Under the pieces are notes generated by a model. It was not told the DNA's origin and did not search any database. It was given only the letters and a program-made list of their open reading frames with translations. A program made the translations under genes and the position numbers. From the NCBI GenBank assembly GCA_030615365.1, contig JAUWZM010000070.1, forward strand, positions 1 to 12,934: 12,934 nucleotides of DNA, given 5' to 3'. Positions 7,044 through 12,934 of this stretch are shown piece by piece. Position 1 is the stretch's first letter; each line of letters opens with the position of its first letter. The stretch comes from Candidatus Aerophobota bacterium (GTDB lineage Bacteria > Aerophobota > Aerophobia > Aerophobales > B3-G15).

Positions 7044-7838
7044 TTATTTCTTGTTTAATTTTTCCAAAACAACTTCAGCTGCTTTTTTCCCGGAAAGAAG
7101 CATTGCTCCAAAAGTTGGTCCCATACGAGGCAGTCCATAAGTGGTAGCAACAGCCATGCCGGTAACAATTAAACCAGGATGAACTTCGCCAGTATGTTCA
7201 ACTACCAAATCTTCAGAAGCCTCAACCCACATTGCTCCAAATCCCTGAGTCTTAAGTAGTCCCCTTTCTTCTAATCTTTTTACTACATAAGCATCGTGCC
7301 CACTGGCATCAATGGTCATTTTTGCTTCTATGGCCACCGGGTCAACACAGGTAATTTCTCGAGGTAAGGCTTTAATTGGCGTCCAGTTAATTACCACACC
7401 GTCAACACGATTTTCTTCCCGTAACACCACATCATCAAAAACCGTCATATTGGCAAACTTTACTCCGGCATCACAAGTGGCTCCAATAAGTTTGGAACAG
7501 GCATGGGGTCCATCGGTTACATATAAGCCATTACTAACTTTTTCAAAAGGTACCCCTAATTCATGGAGAATTTCCTGCCCCGGTTCCCGCACAGTAATTT
7601 TATTCATTAAATAACCACCAATCCAGAAGCCACCGCCCAGATAATTATTCCTCTCGATAATAAACACCTTTAAGTTATGTTCTGCTAACTCTCTTCCTGC
7701 CATCAAGCCAGACGGTCCAGCACCAATAATTATACAGTCACTTTCTACGTATTCACAGAATTGCTCAGCGAATTTACTAACAATTGTTCTGGTGACCTCT
7801 TTTTCACTTACTGCAGTGAAAATTTTTTTTCCAGACAT
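7044..7838 (-). CDS. thi4: Thi4-family thiazole synthase
   Basis: Thi4 enzymes make the ADP-thiazole precursor of thiamin from NAD, glycine and a sulfur source, with iron. In 264-residue numbering the FAD/NAD-type fold starts with IIIGAGPSG (36-44) and the acidic end of the second strand is at E62 (IIERN). TIDASGHDA is at about 175-183 and the C-terminal [18 protein letters not shown] motif spans roughly 227-244. The residue equivalent to the yeast suicidal sulfur-donor cysteine is C164 (REITCVDP, codon 7347-7349). I chose the inner ATG (7836-7838): AGGAG lies 8 bases before it but only 2 bases before the ATG at 7844. It follows the sulfur-carrier gene by about 110 bases and runs straight into mnmA. 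A ribulose-bisphosphate-isomerase-like role is less likely in this context. Confidence 0.92.
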   Translation of the reverse strand: MSGKKIFTAVSEKEVTRTIVSKFAEQFCEYVESDCIIIGAGPSGLMAGRELAEHNLKVFIIERNNYLGGGFWIGGYLMNKITVREPGQEILHELGVPFEKVSNGLYVTDGPHACSKLIGATCDAGVKFANMTVFDDVVLREENRVDGVVINWTPIKALPREITCVDPVAIEAKMTIDASGHDAYVVKRLEERGLLKTQGFGAMWVEASEDLVVEHTGEVHPGLIVTGMAVATTYGLPRMGPTFGAMLLSGKKAAEVVLEKLNKK

Positions 7839-7951
7839 TTTCATTTCTCCTATATAACCTTTTATTATTTTACTTTCTCTTTAGATCCAAGACATTGATA
7901 TCACAATTTCTTTTTCATAGATTTCCTATATTTGAGCTATTACAAACTTAG

Positions 7952-8200
7952 CTATCCTCCTGCTACGGGTAAAAATATATACAAAGTGTCACCAGGGGAC
8001 AGTTTTGTCTGATTTAACTTTTTCTTATCAACAATACGTCCATTAAGTAAAAAAATGTAAAAACCTTCACTGAACTTTTCGCCAAATTTGCTTTCTAATT
8101 TTTCCAGAGTTTCTTTAACATTCTCTGCATCAATCGAAACACTATCTTTCCCAATTTTTCTTCTTAAATTTATAGGTATCCGAACCGTGATTTGACTCAT
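7952..8200 (-). CDS. MoaD/ThiS-like sulfur carrier protein
   Basis: This 82-residue beta-grasp protein ends in PVAGG, the exposed Gly-Gly tail that is adenylated and converted to a thiocarboxylate in sulfur carriers. The N-terminal VRIPINLRRKIG strand and the late LSPGDTLYIFLPVAGG segment are typical of the MoaD/CysO side of the family. The ATG at 8198-8200 is preceded by GAGG at 8 bases. Possible clients are molybdopterin or tungstopterin synthase (MoaD), thiazole synthesis (ThiS), cysteine synthesis (CysO) or homocysteine formation. Neighbours thi4, the HcyBio gene and cysK leave the choice open. No adenylating E1-like enzyme (ThiF/MoeB) is in the window, so I give no gene symbol. Confidence 0.9.
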   Translation of the reverse strand: MSQITVRIPINLRRKIGKDSVSIDAENVKETLEKLESKFGEKFSEGFYIFLLNGRIVDKKKLNQTKLSPGDTLYIFLPVAGG

Positions 8201-8316
8201 TTTTCGGCCTCTTTATTCTTCGGTTCACAAATAGAGTTTGTTTTATCTTTCACTTTTCTTAAGTCTGAACTTTTTTCACTGGCTATTTATTCCAATACAT
8301 CCTTGAGAGCAAAACC

Positions 8317-8354
8317 GAGGGGCAAGACTTTCTTAAATTAAAACCTTACCCCTC
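8317..8354 (-). terminator. Candidate intrinsic terminator after the HcyBio gene
   Basis: On the minus strand GAGGGGTAAG (8354-8345) pairs with CTTGCCCCTC (8326-8317) in ten pairs, one of them G-U, across an 18-base loop. It lies 20 bases after the stop codon and is followed within a few bases by TTTT. The short U-tract makes termination partial at best, so the carrier gene downstream may be read through or have its own promoter. Confidence 0.55.
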
Positions 8355-8373
8355 ATTAACTAACTATCAAAAC

Positions 8374-9570
8374 TTACCTTTCTCTCAATGGTTTAAAGGC
8401 GTAGCCTGTCTTCGGGCCAGGTAGGTAAGCCACTGGCTCGCCTAAGAAAAATTTACCCTTTTGAATCCAATCCTTAAGGATGTTAGCAATTTTCTTTGCT
8501 TTAGAGTAGCTGGAAAGGGAAGCTGTTACAACCTGTTTGTCCTTTACTATAATTTTCCCACTCTTAAGCTCAGCATAATTTACCTCTCCAAGACTCCCCT
8601 TTTCCCTCAAAGGGTAAGTGCTACTATAATCGACAATCTGTGTCCAGATCTCCTTATCTTTCACGGCTGCATACCTGCATATTTCTTCATTGATAATGGG
8701 AATGGGAACACCGATGCCCACAGTTAAGGTTACCCCATAGCCAAGCATGCTCGTTCCCAAAAGCCACTCAGGGGACATCTCTTTAAGGTTTCCTATCACC
8801 GCTAAAGTTCCAGCAGGAGCTGAGGGAACATCATTATCCTTTCTCTCAACGAGGGGATTATGTTGAGTTCCCTGCCAGATTACGTAACCTGTCCCGCCAC
8901 CTAAAAAGATCCTGGTTCCAACTCCAATCGTTTTGTAAAGCGGGTCATTGAGAAGGGGGGACAGTTGTCCAGCACTACAGTAGTTAGCGTTACCCAAATT
9001 TGGTCTCAAAACACCCATGTAAGTGTAGATTATTTTACCTGATAGATTAATCGCCACATTGTAATTCTGGTAACAATTACGAGGATTGAAAAGCACTGCC
9101 TCGTTTAAGTCTTTTAAATTGATCCAGGTCTCCAGTTTTTTTCGGGGATAACAATCTGTTCCATAGGTAGTAGCTACCAATTCTATGTCTTTGCCCGCTA
9201 CCAGATCCTGGATTATATGTCCTCCACCATATTCGAACTTTCCAGGAAAAACCTTATTCCTGGGATCATCTTTGGGAAGAGCAGTGGCTCCAAGGTAGAT
9301 GTCTATTGCTGCAAAACCAGCGTAAGCAGGAACTTCATTAAGATAAACTTCCCCTCCACCCAATTTTATCCTGGGTTTGGTGTGCCCAATATTAAAATAA
9401 GCTCCTGACGAACACATTGGACCAAAGGTAGCCGTGGTAACCACATCTATCTCTTGAGCAGCTTTTTTAACTCCTTTTTCCTCTACAATGTCAATTATCT
9501 CTTCGGCATCCACAACAACTGCCTTTCCTTTTCCAATTTTTTCATTAATTTCAGCAATTGTCTTTGCCAT
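8374..9570 (-). CDS. DUF39/HcyBio homocysteine biosynthesis protein (aspartate-semialdehyde sulfurtransferase type)
   Basis: Members of this family convert aspartate semialdehyde to homocysteine through a cysteine persulfide, a route used by anaerobes that lack the acyl-homoserine pathway. The 398 residues cover only the DUF39 catalytic region. There are no C-terminal CBS domains as in many methanogen versions, and no adjacent NIL/ferredoxin partner gene. The likely persulfide cysteine is C53 in FGPMCSSGAYFN, and further cysteines lie at 140, 166, 198 and 298. Glycine-rich LGGGTGYVIWQGTQHNP (223-239) is a family hallmark. The ATG follows AGGAGG at 8 bases. It sits between cysE and the sulfur-carrier gene, which suggests the sulfur comes from cysteine or a carrier thiocarboxylate. 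Confidence 0.9.
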   Translation of the reverse strand: MAKTIAEINEKIGKGKAVVVDAEEIIDIVEEKGVKKAAQEIDVVTTATFGPMCSSGAYFNIGHTKPRIKLGGGEVYLNEVPAYAGFAAIDIYLGATALPKDDPRNKVFPGKFEYGGGHIIQDLVAGKDIELVATTYGTDCYPRKKLETWINLKDLNEAVLFNPRNCYQNYNVAINLSGKIIYTYMGVLRPNLGNANYCSAGQLSPLLNDPLYKTIGVGTRIFLGGGTGYVIWQGTQHNPLVERKDNDVPSAPAGTLAVIGNLKEMSPEWLLGTSMLGYGVTLTVGIGVPIPIINEEICRYAAVKDKEIWTQIVDYSSTYPLREKGSLGEVNYAELKSGKIIVKDKQVVTASLSSYSKAKKIANILKDWIQKGKFFLGEPVAYLPGPKTGYAFKPLRER

Positions 9571-9623
9571 ATCAAAACCTCCTCTAATTCAAAAATTTCT
9601 GAATCCCATTTACCCTATCCAAC

Positions 9624-9668
9624 TTAAAGCTGTTTTTGCCCTTTCGGGCCACCCATGATCCATATCAT
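9624..9668 (-). CDS. Possible 14-codon small ORF
   Basis: In the 135-base gap between cysE and the HcyBio gene, an ATG (9666-9668) follows AAGGAG at 8 bases and opens the 14-residue frame MIWIMGGPKGQKQL, closed by TAA. Its middle contains GCCC-GAAA-GGGC (9649-9638), a compact hairpin with a GNRA-type loop on the mRNA. It could be a leader peptide affecting the next gene, a small protein, or chance. I recognise no homolog. Confidence 0.3.
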   Translation of the reverse strand: MIWIMGGPKGQKQL

Positions 9669-9705
9669 AACACCGACTCCTTAAAAAAACTTGTGTGTTG
9701 GCTAT

Positions 9706-10401
9706 TTATATTCCGTCTCTATAAATAAATTTACTTTCTAATTGGTTCCTAATAAAGGCAGATCTTTCAAGTATTTCTAACCTTTTCAGACAATTTTCTA
9801 TTCTCTCTTGTCGTTTTAAAAGAATCTTAATAACATTAGCTACGGGATCGGGAAGTTCTCCATGCTCTAAATCGAAAGTTAACCTTTCATGTTTTTCCGC
9901 TATTCTCCCAGGGACTCCTACCACTGTAGAGCCTGGCGAAACAGGTTTTACCACTACTGAGCCAGCTCCAATTTTCGCACCATTACCTATCTTTATGGGA
10001 CCAAGTATCTTAGCCCCTGTTCCTATGACTACCTTGTTTCCTATGGTAGGATGGCGCTTTTTCTTTTCTAAGCTCGTACCACCCAGAACCACACTTTGGT
10101 ACATTAACACATCACTACCAATTTCAGTAGTTTCTCCTATAACAACACCCATTCCATGATCTATAAAGAATCTACATCCGATTTTTGCCCCAGGATGAAT
10201 CTCAATCCCAGTTAAAAAACGGCTAATATGAGAAACAAGGCGAGCCAGGAAAAAAAATTTATGTATCCAAAGCCAATGGGCTATCCGATGAGACCATAAA
10301 GCGTGCAATCCCGGATAGCAAAACATAACCTCTAATGAATTTCTTGCAGCAGGATCCCTGGCCAGGACAGTATGAATGTCTTCTTTTAAAGTGTTAAACA
10401 A
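9706..10401 (-). CDS. cysE: Serine O-acetyltransferase CysE
   Basis: CysE acetylates serine with acetyl-CoA to give O-acetylserine, the substrate of CysK. The 231-residue protein has the short alpha-helical N-terminus of bacterial epsilon-type enzymes, then a left-handed beta-helix of hexapeptide repeats. The helix runs from about IHPGAKIG (68-75) to GVPGR (162-166). The catalytic D81-H82 pair ([13 protein letters not shown]) and the second histidine H117 (RHPTIG) are present. A charged C-terminal helix (about 185-215) follows. The start codon is TTG (10399-10401), supported by AAGGA 7 bases upstream. It starts 12 bases after the cysK stop, so the two genes form one operon and the enzymes may form the usual cysteine synthase complex. 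Confidence 0.95.
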   Translation of the reverse strand: MFNTLKEDIHTVLARDPAARNSLEVMFCYPGLHALWSHRIAHWLWIHKFFFLARLVSHISRFLTGIEIHPGAKIGCRFFIDHGMGVVIGETTEIGSDVLMYQSVVLGGTSLEKKKRHPTIGNKVVIGTGAKILGPIKIGNGAKIGAGSVVVKPVSPGSTVVGVPGRIAEKHERLTFDLEHGELPDPVANVIKILLKRQERIENCLKRLEILERSAFIRNQLESKFIYRDGI

Positions 10402-10413
10402 CTTATTTTCCTT

Positions 10414-11334
10414 CTATTTAAATAGAGTAGTTAAATACCTCTCACCCGTATCGGGTAAAATTATCACTATGAGTCTACCTTTATTTTCTGTTCTCTTTGC
10501 TATCTGTAGAGCTGCCCAGGTTGCTGCTCCTGAGGATATACCGGCTAATATCCCCTCTTCTTTAGCTAATCTTTTGCTCATCTTCTCTGCATCTTCATCT
10601 GCCACAGGAATAACCTCGTCCATCAGATCCATATTTAAGATCTCGGGCACAAACCCCGCTCCTATACCCTGAATTCTATGAGGTCCGGGTTTTCCTCCAG
10701 AGAGAATGGGGGAATTAGCCGGCTCTACGCCAATAGCATTAAAGTCTGGCTTTCTCTTTTTTATCACCTCGGCTATGCCGGTAATTGTCCCTCCTGTTCC
10801 TATGCCGGCAACTAATATATCTACCTTACCATTGGTATCTCGCCAGATTTCCTCCGCCGTTGCCCTTCTATGAATTTCAGGATTAGCTGAATTTTTAAAT
10901 TGTTGGGGCATAAATGAATTAGGAGTCTCAGCTACCAGTTCCTCTGCTTTTCTCACCGCTCCGGCCATTCCCTCAGAGCCAGGGGTGAGGGCAAGTTCTG
11001 CCCCAAATAATTCCAGGAGTTTCCTCCTCTCCATACTCATTGTATCAGGCATAGCTAATATTAGCCGATAGCCCTTCACAGCACATACAAAAGCTAAACC
11101 AATTCCAGTATTCCCGCTGGTGGGCTCAATAATTACTGTATCCTCTTTAACTAACCCTCTTTTCTCGGCATCCTCTATCATGCTCACCCCAATTCTATCC
11201 TTAACGCTTCCACAGGGGTTAAATGATTCGAGCTTAACTACTAAATTTACTCCCGATCCAGCACCTATTCTTTTCAATTTCACTAAAGGGGTATTACCAA
11301 CAAGTTCAATTATATCACTTGCTATTTTTGCCAT
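10414..11334 (-). CDS. cysK: Cysteine synthase CysK (O-acetylserine sulfhydrylase)
   Basis: This PLP enzyme replaces the acetyl group of O-acetylserine with sulfide to make cysteine. The 306-residue chain is complete: [10 protein letters not shown] (11-20), the PLP lysine K45 in NPCGSVKDR, the substrate loop TSGNTG (72-77), the phosphate-binding GTGGTITG (179-186), the cofactor serine in GISSGA (265-270) and PDTGERYL (294-301). The ATG follows GAGGAAACC at normal spacing. It precedes cysE by 12 bases and is 303 bases downstream of the Rrf2 regulator. The presence of a MoaD-like carrier nearby leaves room for a CysO/CysM-like use of thiocarboxylate, but the sequence looks like a standard CysK. 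Confidence 0.96.
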   Translation of the reverse strand: MAKIASDIIELVGNTPLVKLKRIGAGSGVNLVVKLESFNPCGSVKDRIGVSMIEDAEKRGLVKEDTVIIEPTSGNTGIGLAFVCAVKGYRLILAMPDTMSMERRKLLELFGAELALTPGSEGMAGAVRKAEELVAETPNSFMPQQFKNSANPEIHRRATAEEIWRDTNGKVDILVAGIGTGGTITGIAEVIKKRKPDFNAIGVEPANSPILSGGKPGPHRIQGIGAGFVPEILNMDLMDEVIPVADEDAEKMSKRLAKEEGILAGISSGAATWAALQIAKRTENKGRLIVIILPDTGERYLTTLFK

Positions 11335-11637
11335 CTTTGGTTTCCTCTTTTCAGTTTTTAACTTACATCCTAAAACTGTCTTTTATTTTTCTTTATGTTT
11401 TTTAGTGCTTGGTAAAAGGCATTCCAGAAAGGATCCACTGTTATTGTGTTCTAACTCCCCTTCCCTCTTCTATAAGAACAATCCCCTGAGTCTAATCAGC
11501 TACCTCGCCTACAACTGAAGCTCATTACATACCCCTGGTGAAATTTTACCTATCTCTGGAAGTTTCATTTTATTTCTGCTCTCAATTTTCATGAATTTTT
11601 TTAAAATCAAGGAAACTTCAAAGTTTATTTCTCATTT
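11335..11637. other. Gap between cysK and the Rrf2 regulator
   Basis: These 303 bases hold no gene I can support. On the minus strand a 19-codon frame (11509-11568) starts MKLPEIGKISPG, resembling from memory the start of HypE/AIR-synthase-related proteins, then stops. It has no good ribosome binding site and may be a gene remnant. I looked for a T-box (TGGNACCGCG) and a SAM riboswitch before cysK and saw neither. Confidence 0.35.
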
Positions 11638-12081
11638 CTAAATGTTATAGATTGCATTCTTGTTTTGCTCTTTCCTTCTTTGTTGCTCAACCAAATCCCT
11701 CAAGTTTATGGATTCTAATATTTCATCCACTGCCCTCTTCACTTCCATCCAGATATCCCTGGTTACACAAAGTCCTGCTCGTGGACAGCATTCATGATCA
11801 TCAACGCACTCTACAGGGGCTGTGGAACCCTCTAAAATTTTGATTATCTGAGCAAGTTTTATTTGGGTCGGCGGTTTCGCTAAAGTGTATCCTCCATGTG
11901 CTCCACGAATGCTTTTTACTAAACCAGCTACCTTAAGAGAGGTGATTATGCGCTCTAAGTACTTTTCCGAAATACCTTGTCTCTTTGCTATATCCTTTAA
12001 CAAAAGATGACCTTGACCATAATGTTGCGCCAAATCTATCATTGCCCTTGTCCCATATCGTCCTTTAGTGGAAAGTTTCAT
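11638..12081 (-). CDS. Rrf2/IscR-family transcriptional regulator
   Basis: A 147-residue winged-helix regulator begins with the family signature MKLSTKGRYGTRAMIDLA. The recognition region spans about 28-62 (LLKDIAKRQGISEKYLERI, then GLVKSIRGAHGGY). The Fe-S binding segment has C92, C98, C99 and C105 (HECCPRAGLC), close to the C-x5-C-x5-C spacing of IscR. The IscR histidine ligand position reads R108 (CVTRDIW). CymR, the cysteine-status regulator of the same family, lacks these cysteines, so a cluster-sensing role is favoured. The ATG follows GGGAGG. It heads the cysK-cysE and Fe-S gene set and has a dyad in its own promoter, which suggests autoregulation. I leave the symbol blank because IscR versus CymR-like function cannot be settled. 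Confidence 0.92.
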   Translation of the reverse strand: MKLSTKGRYGTRAMIDLAQHYGQGHLLLKDIAKRQGISEKYLERIITSLKVAGLVKSIRGAHGGYTLAKPPTQIKLAQIIKILEGSTAPVECVDDHECCPRAGLCVTRDIWMEVKRAVDEILESINLRDLVEQQRRKEQNKNAIYNI

Positions 12082-12099
12082 ACAAATACCTCCCTTTTT

Positions 12100-12125
12100 T
12101 CTACTAAACCTATCAATATAGTAGA
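12100..12125. promoter_or_regulatory. Dyad at the start of the regulator transcript, candidate Rrf2 operator
   Basis: TCTACTA (12100-12106) and TAGTAGA (12119-12125) are perfect 7-base inverted arms with a 12-base spacer, 26 bases in all. This size fits Rrf2-family operators. It begins 2 bases downstream of the -10 box and so covers the likely transcription start, where a bound regulator would repress. Confidence 0.5.
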
Positions 12126-12126
12126 C

Positions 12127-12154
12127 ATTGTAGTATAAAAAAAAATTTTGTCAA
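12127..12154 (-). promoter_or_regulatory. Sigma70-type promoter of the Rrf2 regulator
   Basis: On the minus strand a perfect -35 TTGACA (12154-12149) is followed after a 16-base, T-rich spacer by TACAAT (12132-12127). The start codon lies about 45 bases downstream. This is the best promoter match in the window and probably drives the regulator, possibly with cysK and cysE. Confidence 0.75.
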
Positions 12155-12281
12155 CATAGCGCATCTCCAATTTCAGGAAAGTGCGCATCAAACGCAATGT
12201 TATTCTTAGTAATAAAATGCCCTCTTAAGTAACTAGCGAATTCTCTCTATCCCAACACTATTTTATCATATACCCCTATCA

Positions 12282-12315
12282 TCTTTGGAATAGCAGCATT
12301 TCCACATTCCAAAGA
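12282..12315. repeat. Perfect 10-base inverted repeat downstream of the LeuB-like gene
   Basis: TCTTTGGAAT (12282-12291) and ATTCCAAAGA (12306-12315) pair perfectly across a 14-base loop, about 70 bases after the dehydrogenase stop codon. No T-run follows on either strand, so it is not a standard intrinsic terminator. It may stabilise the mRNA end or be a protein-binding dyad. Confidence 0.5.
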
Positions 12316-12387
12316 ATGAAGTGTTACTAAATTAGAAATATATCGCCTTTTAATTTTATCCCTGGATAATTTCCCTGATGTAACAGT

Positions 12388-12934
12388 TCATGTCAGGATA
12401 TGGCTCATTACCATATCCCCTATTTCATTGGTCTTAAGTCCACTTCTGGTAGATAGATCTTTTAGCTTACCTGAGGCAAGGGTCTTTATGACGGCATCCT
12501 CTACTATCTGAGCAGACTCCGACTCTCCTATCACATCAAGTAGCATCTGCATAGCACAGATAGCTGCCAGGGGATTAATCACATTTTTCCCTGTGTACTT
12601 GGGAGCAGAACCATGAATTGGCTCAAACATAGAAACTCCTTCAGGATTGATGTTAGCTCCTGCGGCTATCCCCATTCCTCCCTGAATTATTGCTCCAAGA
12701 TCGGTAATTATATCTCCAAACATATTACAGGTAACAATAACGTCGAACCATTCCGGATTTTTAATCATCCACATACAGGTAGCATCTACAAAGGCATACT
12801 CTTTTTCAATATCAGGGTACTCCTCCCCTACTTCTTTAAACACCCTCCTCCACAAATCATGAGCAAAGGTCAACACATTTGCTTTATCACAGAGGGTAAC
12901 TTTTTTCTTTTTATTTCTTCTTCTTGCATAATTA
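12388..12934 (-). CDS. LeuB/isocitrate dehydrogenase-family enzyme, C-terminal part
   Basis: The frame is open to the window edge, so the N-terminus lies outside; 181 residues are visible, beginning [21 protein letters not shown]. These beta-decarboxylating dehydrogenases oxidise 3-isopropylmalate, isocitrate or tartrate-like substrates with NAD(P). The Mg-binding aspartates are in [12 protein letters not shown], and the cofactor loop is [19 protein letters not shown]. The KY pair after HGSAP is the arrangement of NADP-dependent isocitrate dehydrogenase, whereas typical NAD-dependent LeuB has DI there. Overall similarity of the [19 protein letters not shown] segment suggests a LeuB-like protein. 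Substrate-specific residues lie beyond the edge, so I do not assign a symbol. A GTG at 12874-12876 is internal, not a start, because homology continues upstream of it. Confidence 0.9.
   Translation of the reverse strand, partial: NYARRRNKKKKVTLCDKANVLTFAHDLWRRVFKEVGEEYPDIEKEYAFVDATCMWMIKNPEWFDVIVTCNMFGDIITDLGAIIQGGMGIAAGANINPEGVSMFEPIHGSAPKYTGKNVINPLAAICAMQMLLDVIGESESAQIVEDAVIKTLASGKLKDLSTRSGLKTNEIGDMVMSHILT

Larger units (their letters stand above)
12082..12387. other. Gap between the LeuB-like gene and the Rrf2 regulator
   Basis: The 306 bases contain the regulator promoter (12127-12154), an overlapping dyad (12100-12125) and a 10-base-pair inverted repeat (12282-12315). I see no coding frame with a plausible start. 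Most of the remainder is AT-rich. Confidence 0.5.

Noticed and set aside
7839..7951. TPP riboswitch ahead of thi4
   Set aside because: The conserved CTGAGA and ACCTGATCTGG-type elements are absent.
11335..11637. T-box or SAM riboswitch controlling cysK-cysE
   Set aside because: No TGGNACCGCG core, no specifier-type stem and no SAM aptamer signature could be found.
12874..12876. GTG as the start of the dehydrogenase gene
   Set aside because: Recognisable family sequence ([10 protein letters not shown]) continues in frame upstream to the window edge.

Overview
The window is a gene-dense, roughly 40% GC stretch from a bacterium that probably lives without oxygen. Bacterial origin is supported by strong AGGAGG-type ribosome binding sites, a sigma70-type promoter, an Rrf2/IscR-like regulator, and MnmA, CysE and IscS/IscU-type genes. 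Rubrerythrin, FdhD, a DUF39 homocysteine-forming protein and an archaeal-style Thi4 thiazole synthase point to an anaerobe. I cannot name the phylum. All recognisable genes lie on the minus strand, so transcription runs from high to low coordinates.

Layout in transcription order. A LeuB/isocitrate dehydrogenase-family gene enters from the right edge and ends at 12388. A 306-base gap follows, holding a hairpin, a TTGACA/TACAAT promoter and a dyad. Next come an Rrf2/IscR-like regulator (11638-12081), cysK (10414-11334), cysE (9706-10401), a possible 14-codon ORF (9624-9668), a DUF39/HcyBio protein (8374-9570) and a terminator-like hairpin. These are followed by a MoaD/ThiS-like sulfur carrier (7952-8200), thi4 (7044-7838), mnmA (5948-7030), an IscS/NifS cysteine desulfurase (4634-5794) and an IscU/NifU scaffold (3101-4618). 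The scaffold is interrupted by a 372-residue intein. Then come fdhD (2235-3014), a 155-base inverted-repeat element, rubrerythrin (1349-1924) and an ArsM-type arsenite methyltransferase (285-1124). The leftmost 284 bases hold no gene I can recognise.

The central ten genes form a coherent sulfur economy. CysE and CysK make cysteine. The desulfurase removes its sulfur as persulfide. The scaffold builds Fe-S clusters from it, MnmA thiolates tRNA, FdhD activates formate dehydrogenase, and HcyBio, the MoaD-like carrier and Thi4 serve homocysteine, carrier-thiocarboxylate and thiazole synthesis. The Rrf2 regulator, with candidate Fe-S cysteines, sits at the head and could tune the set to Fe-S or cysteine status.

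The most striking item is the intein in the Fe-S scaffold. It has both LAGLIDADG motifs and lies immediately before the first cluster-ligand cysteine, so that cysteine is also the splicing nucleophile. Other points worth a second look are a Thi4 with cysteine at the sulfur-donor position, an MnmA without the usual second catalytic cysteine, an FdhD without the CxxC, and a short dispersed-type repeat with a hidden 8-base period.
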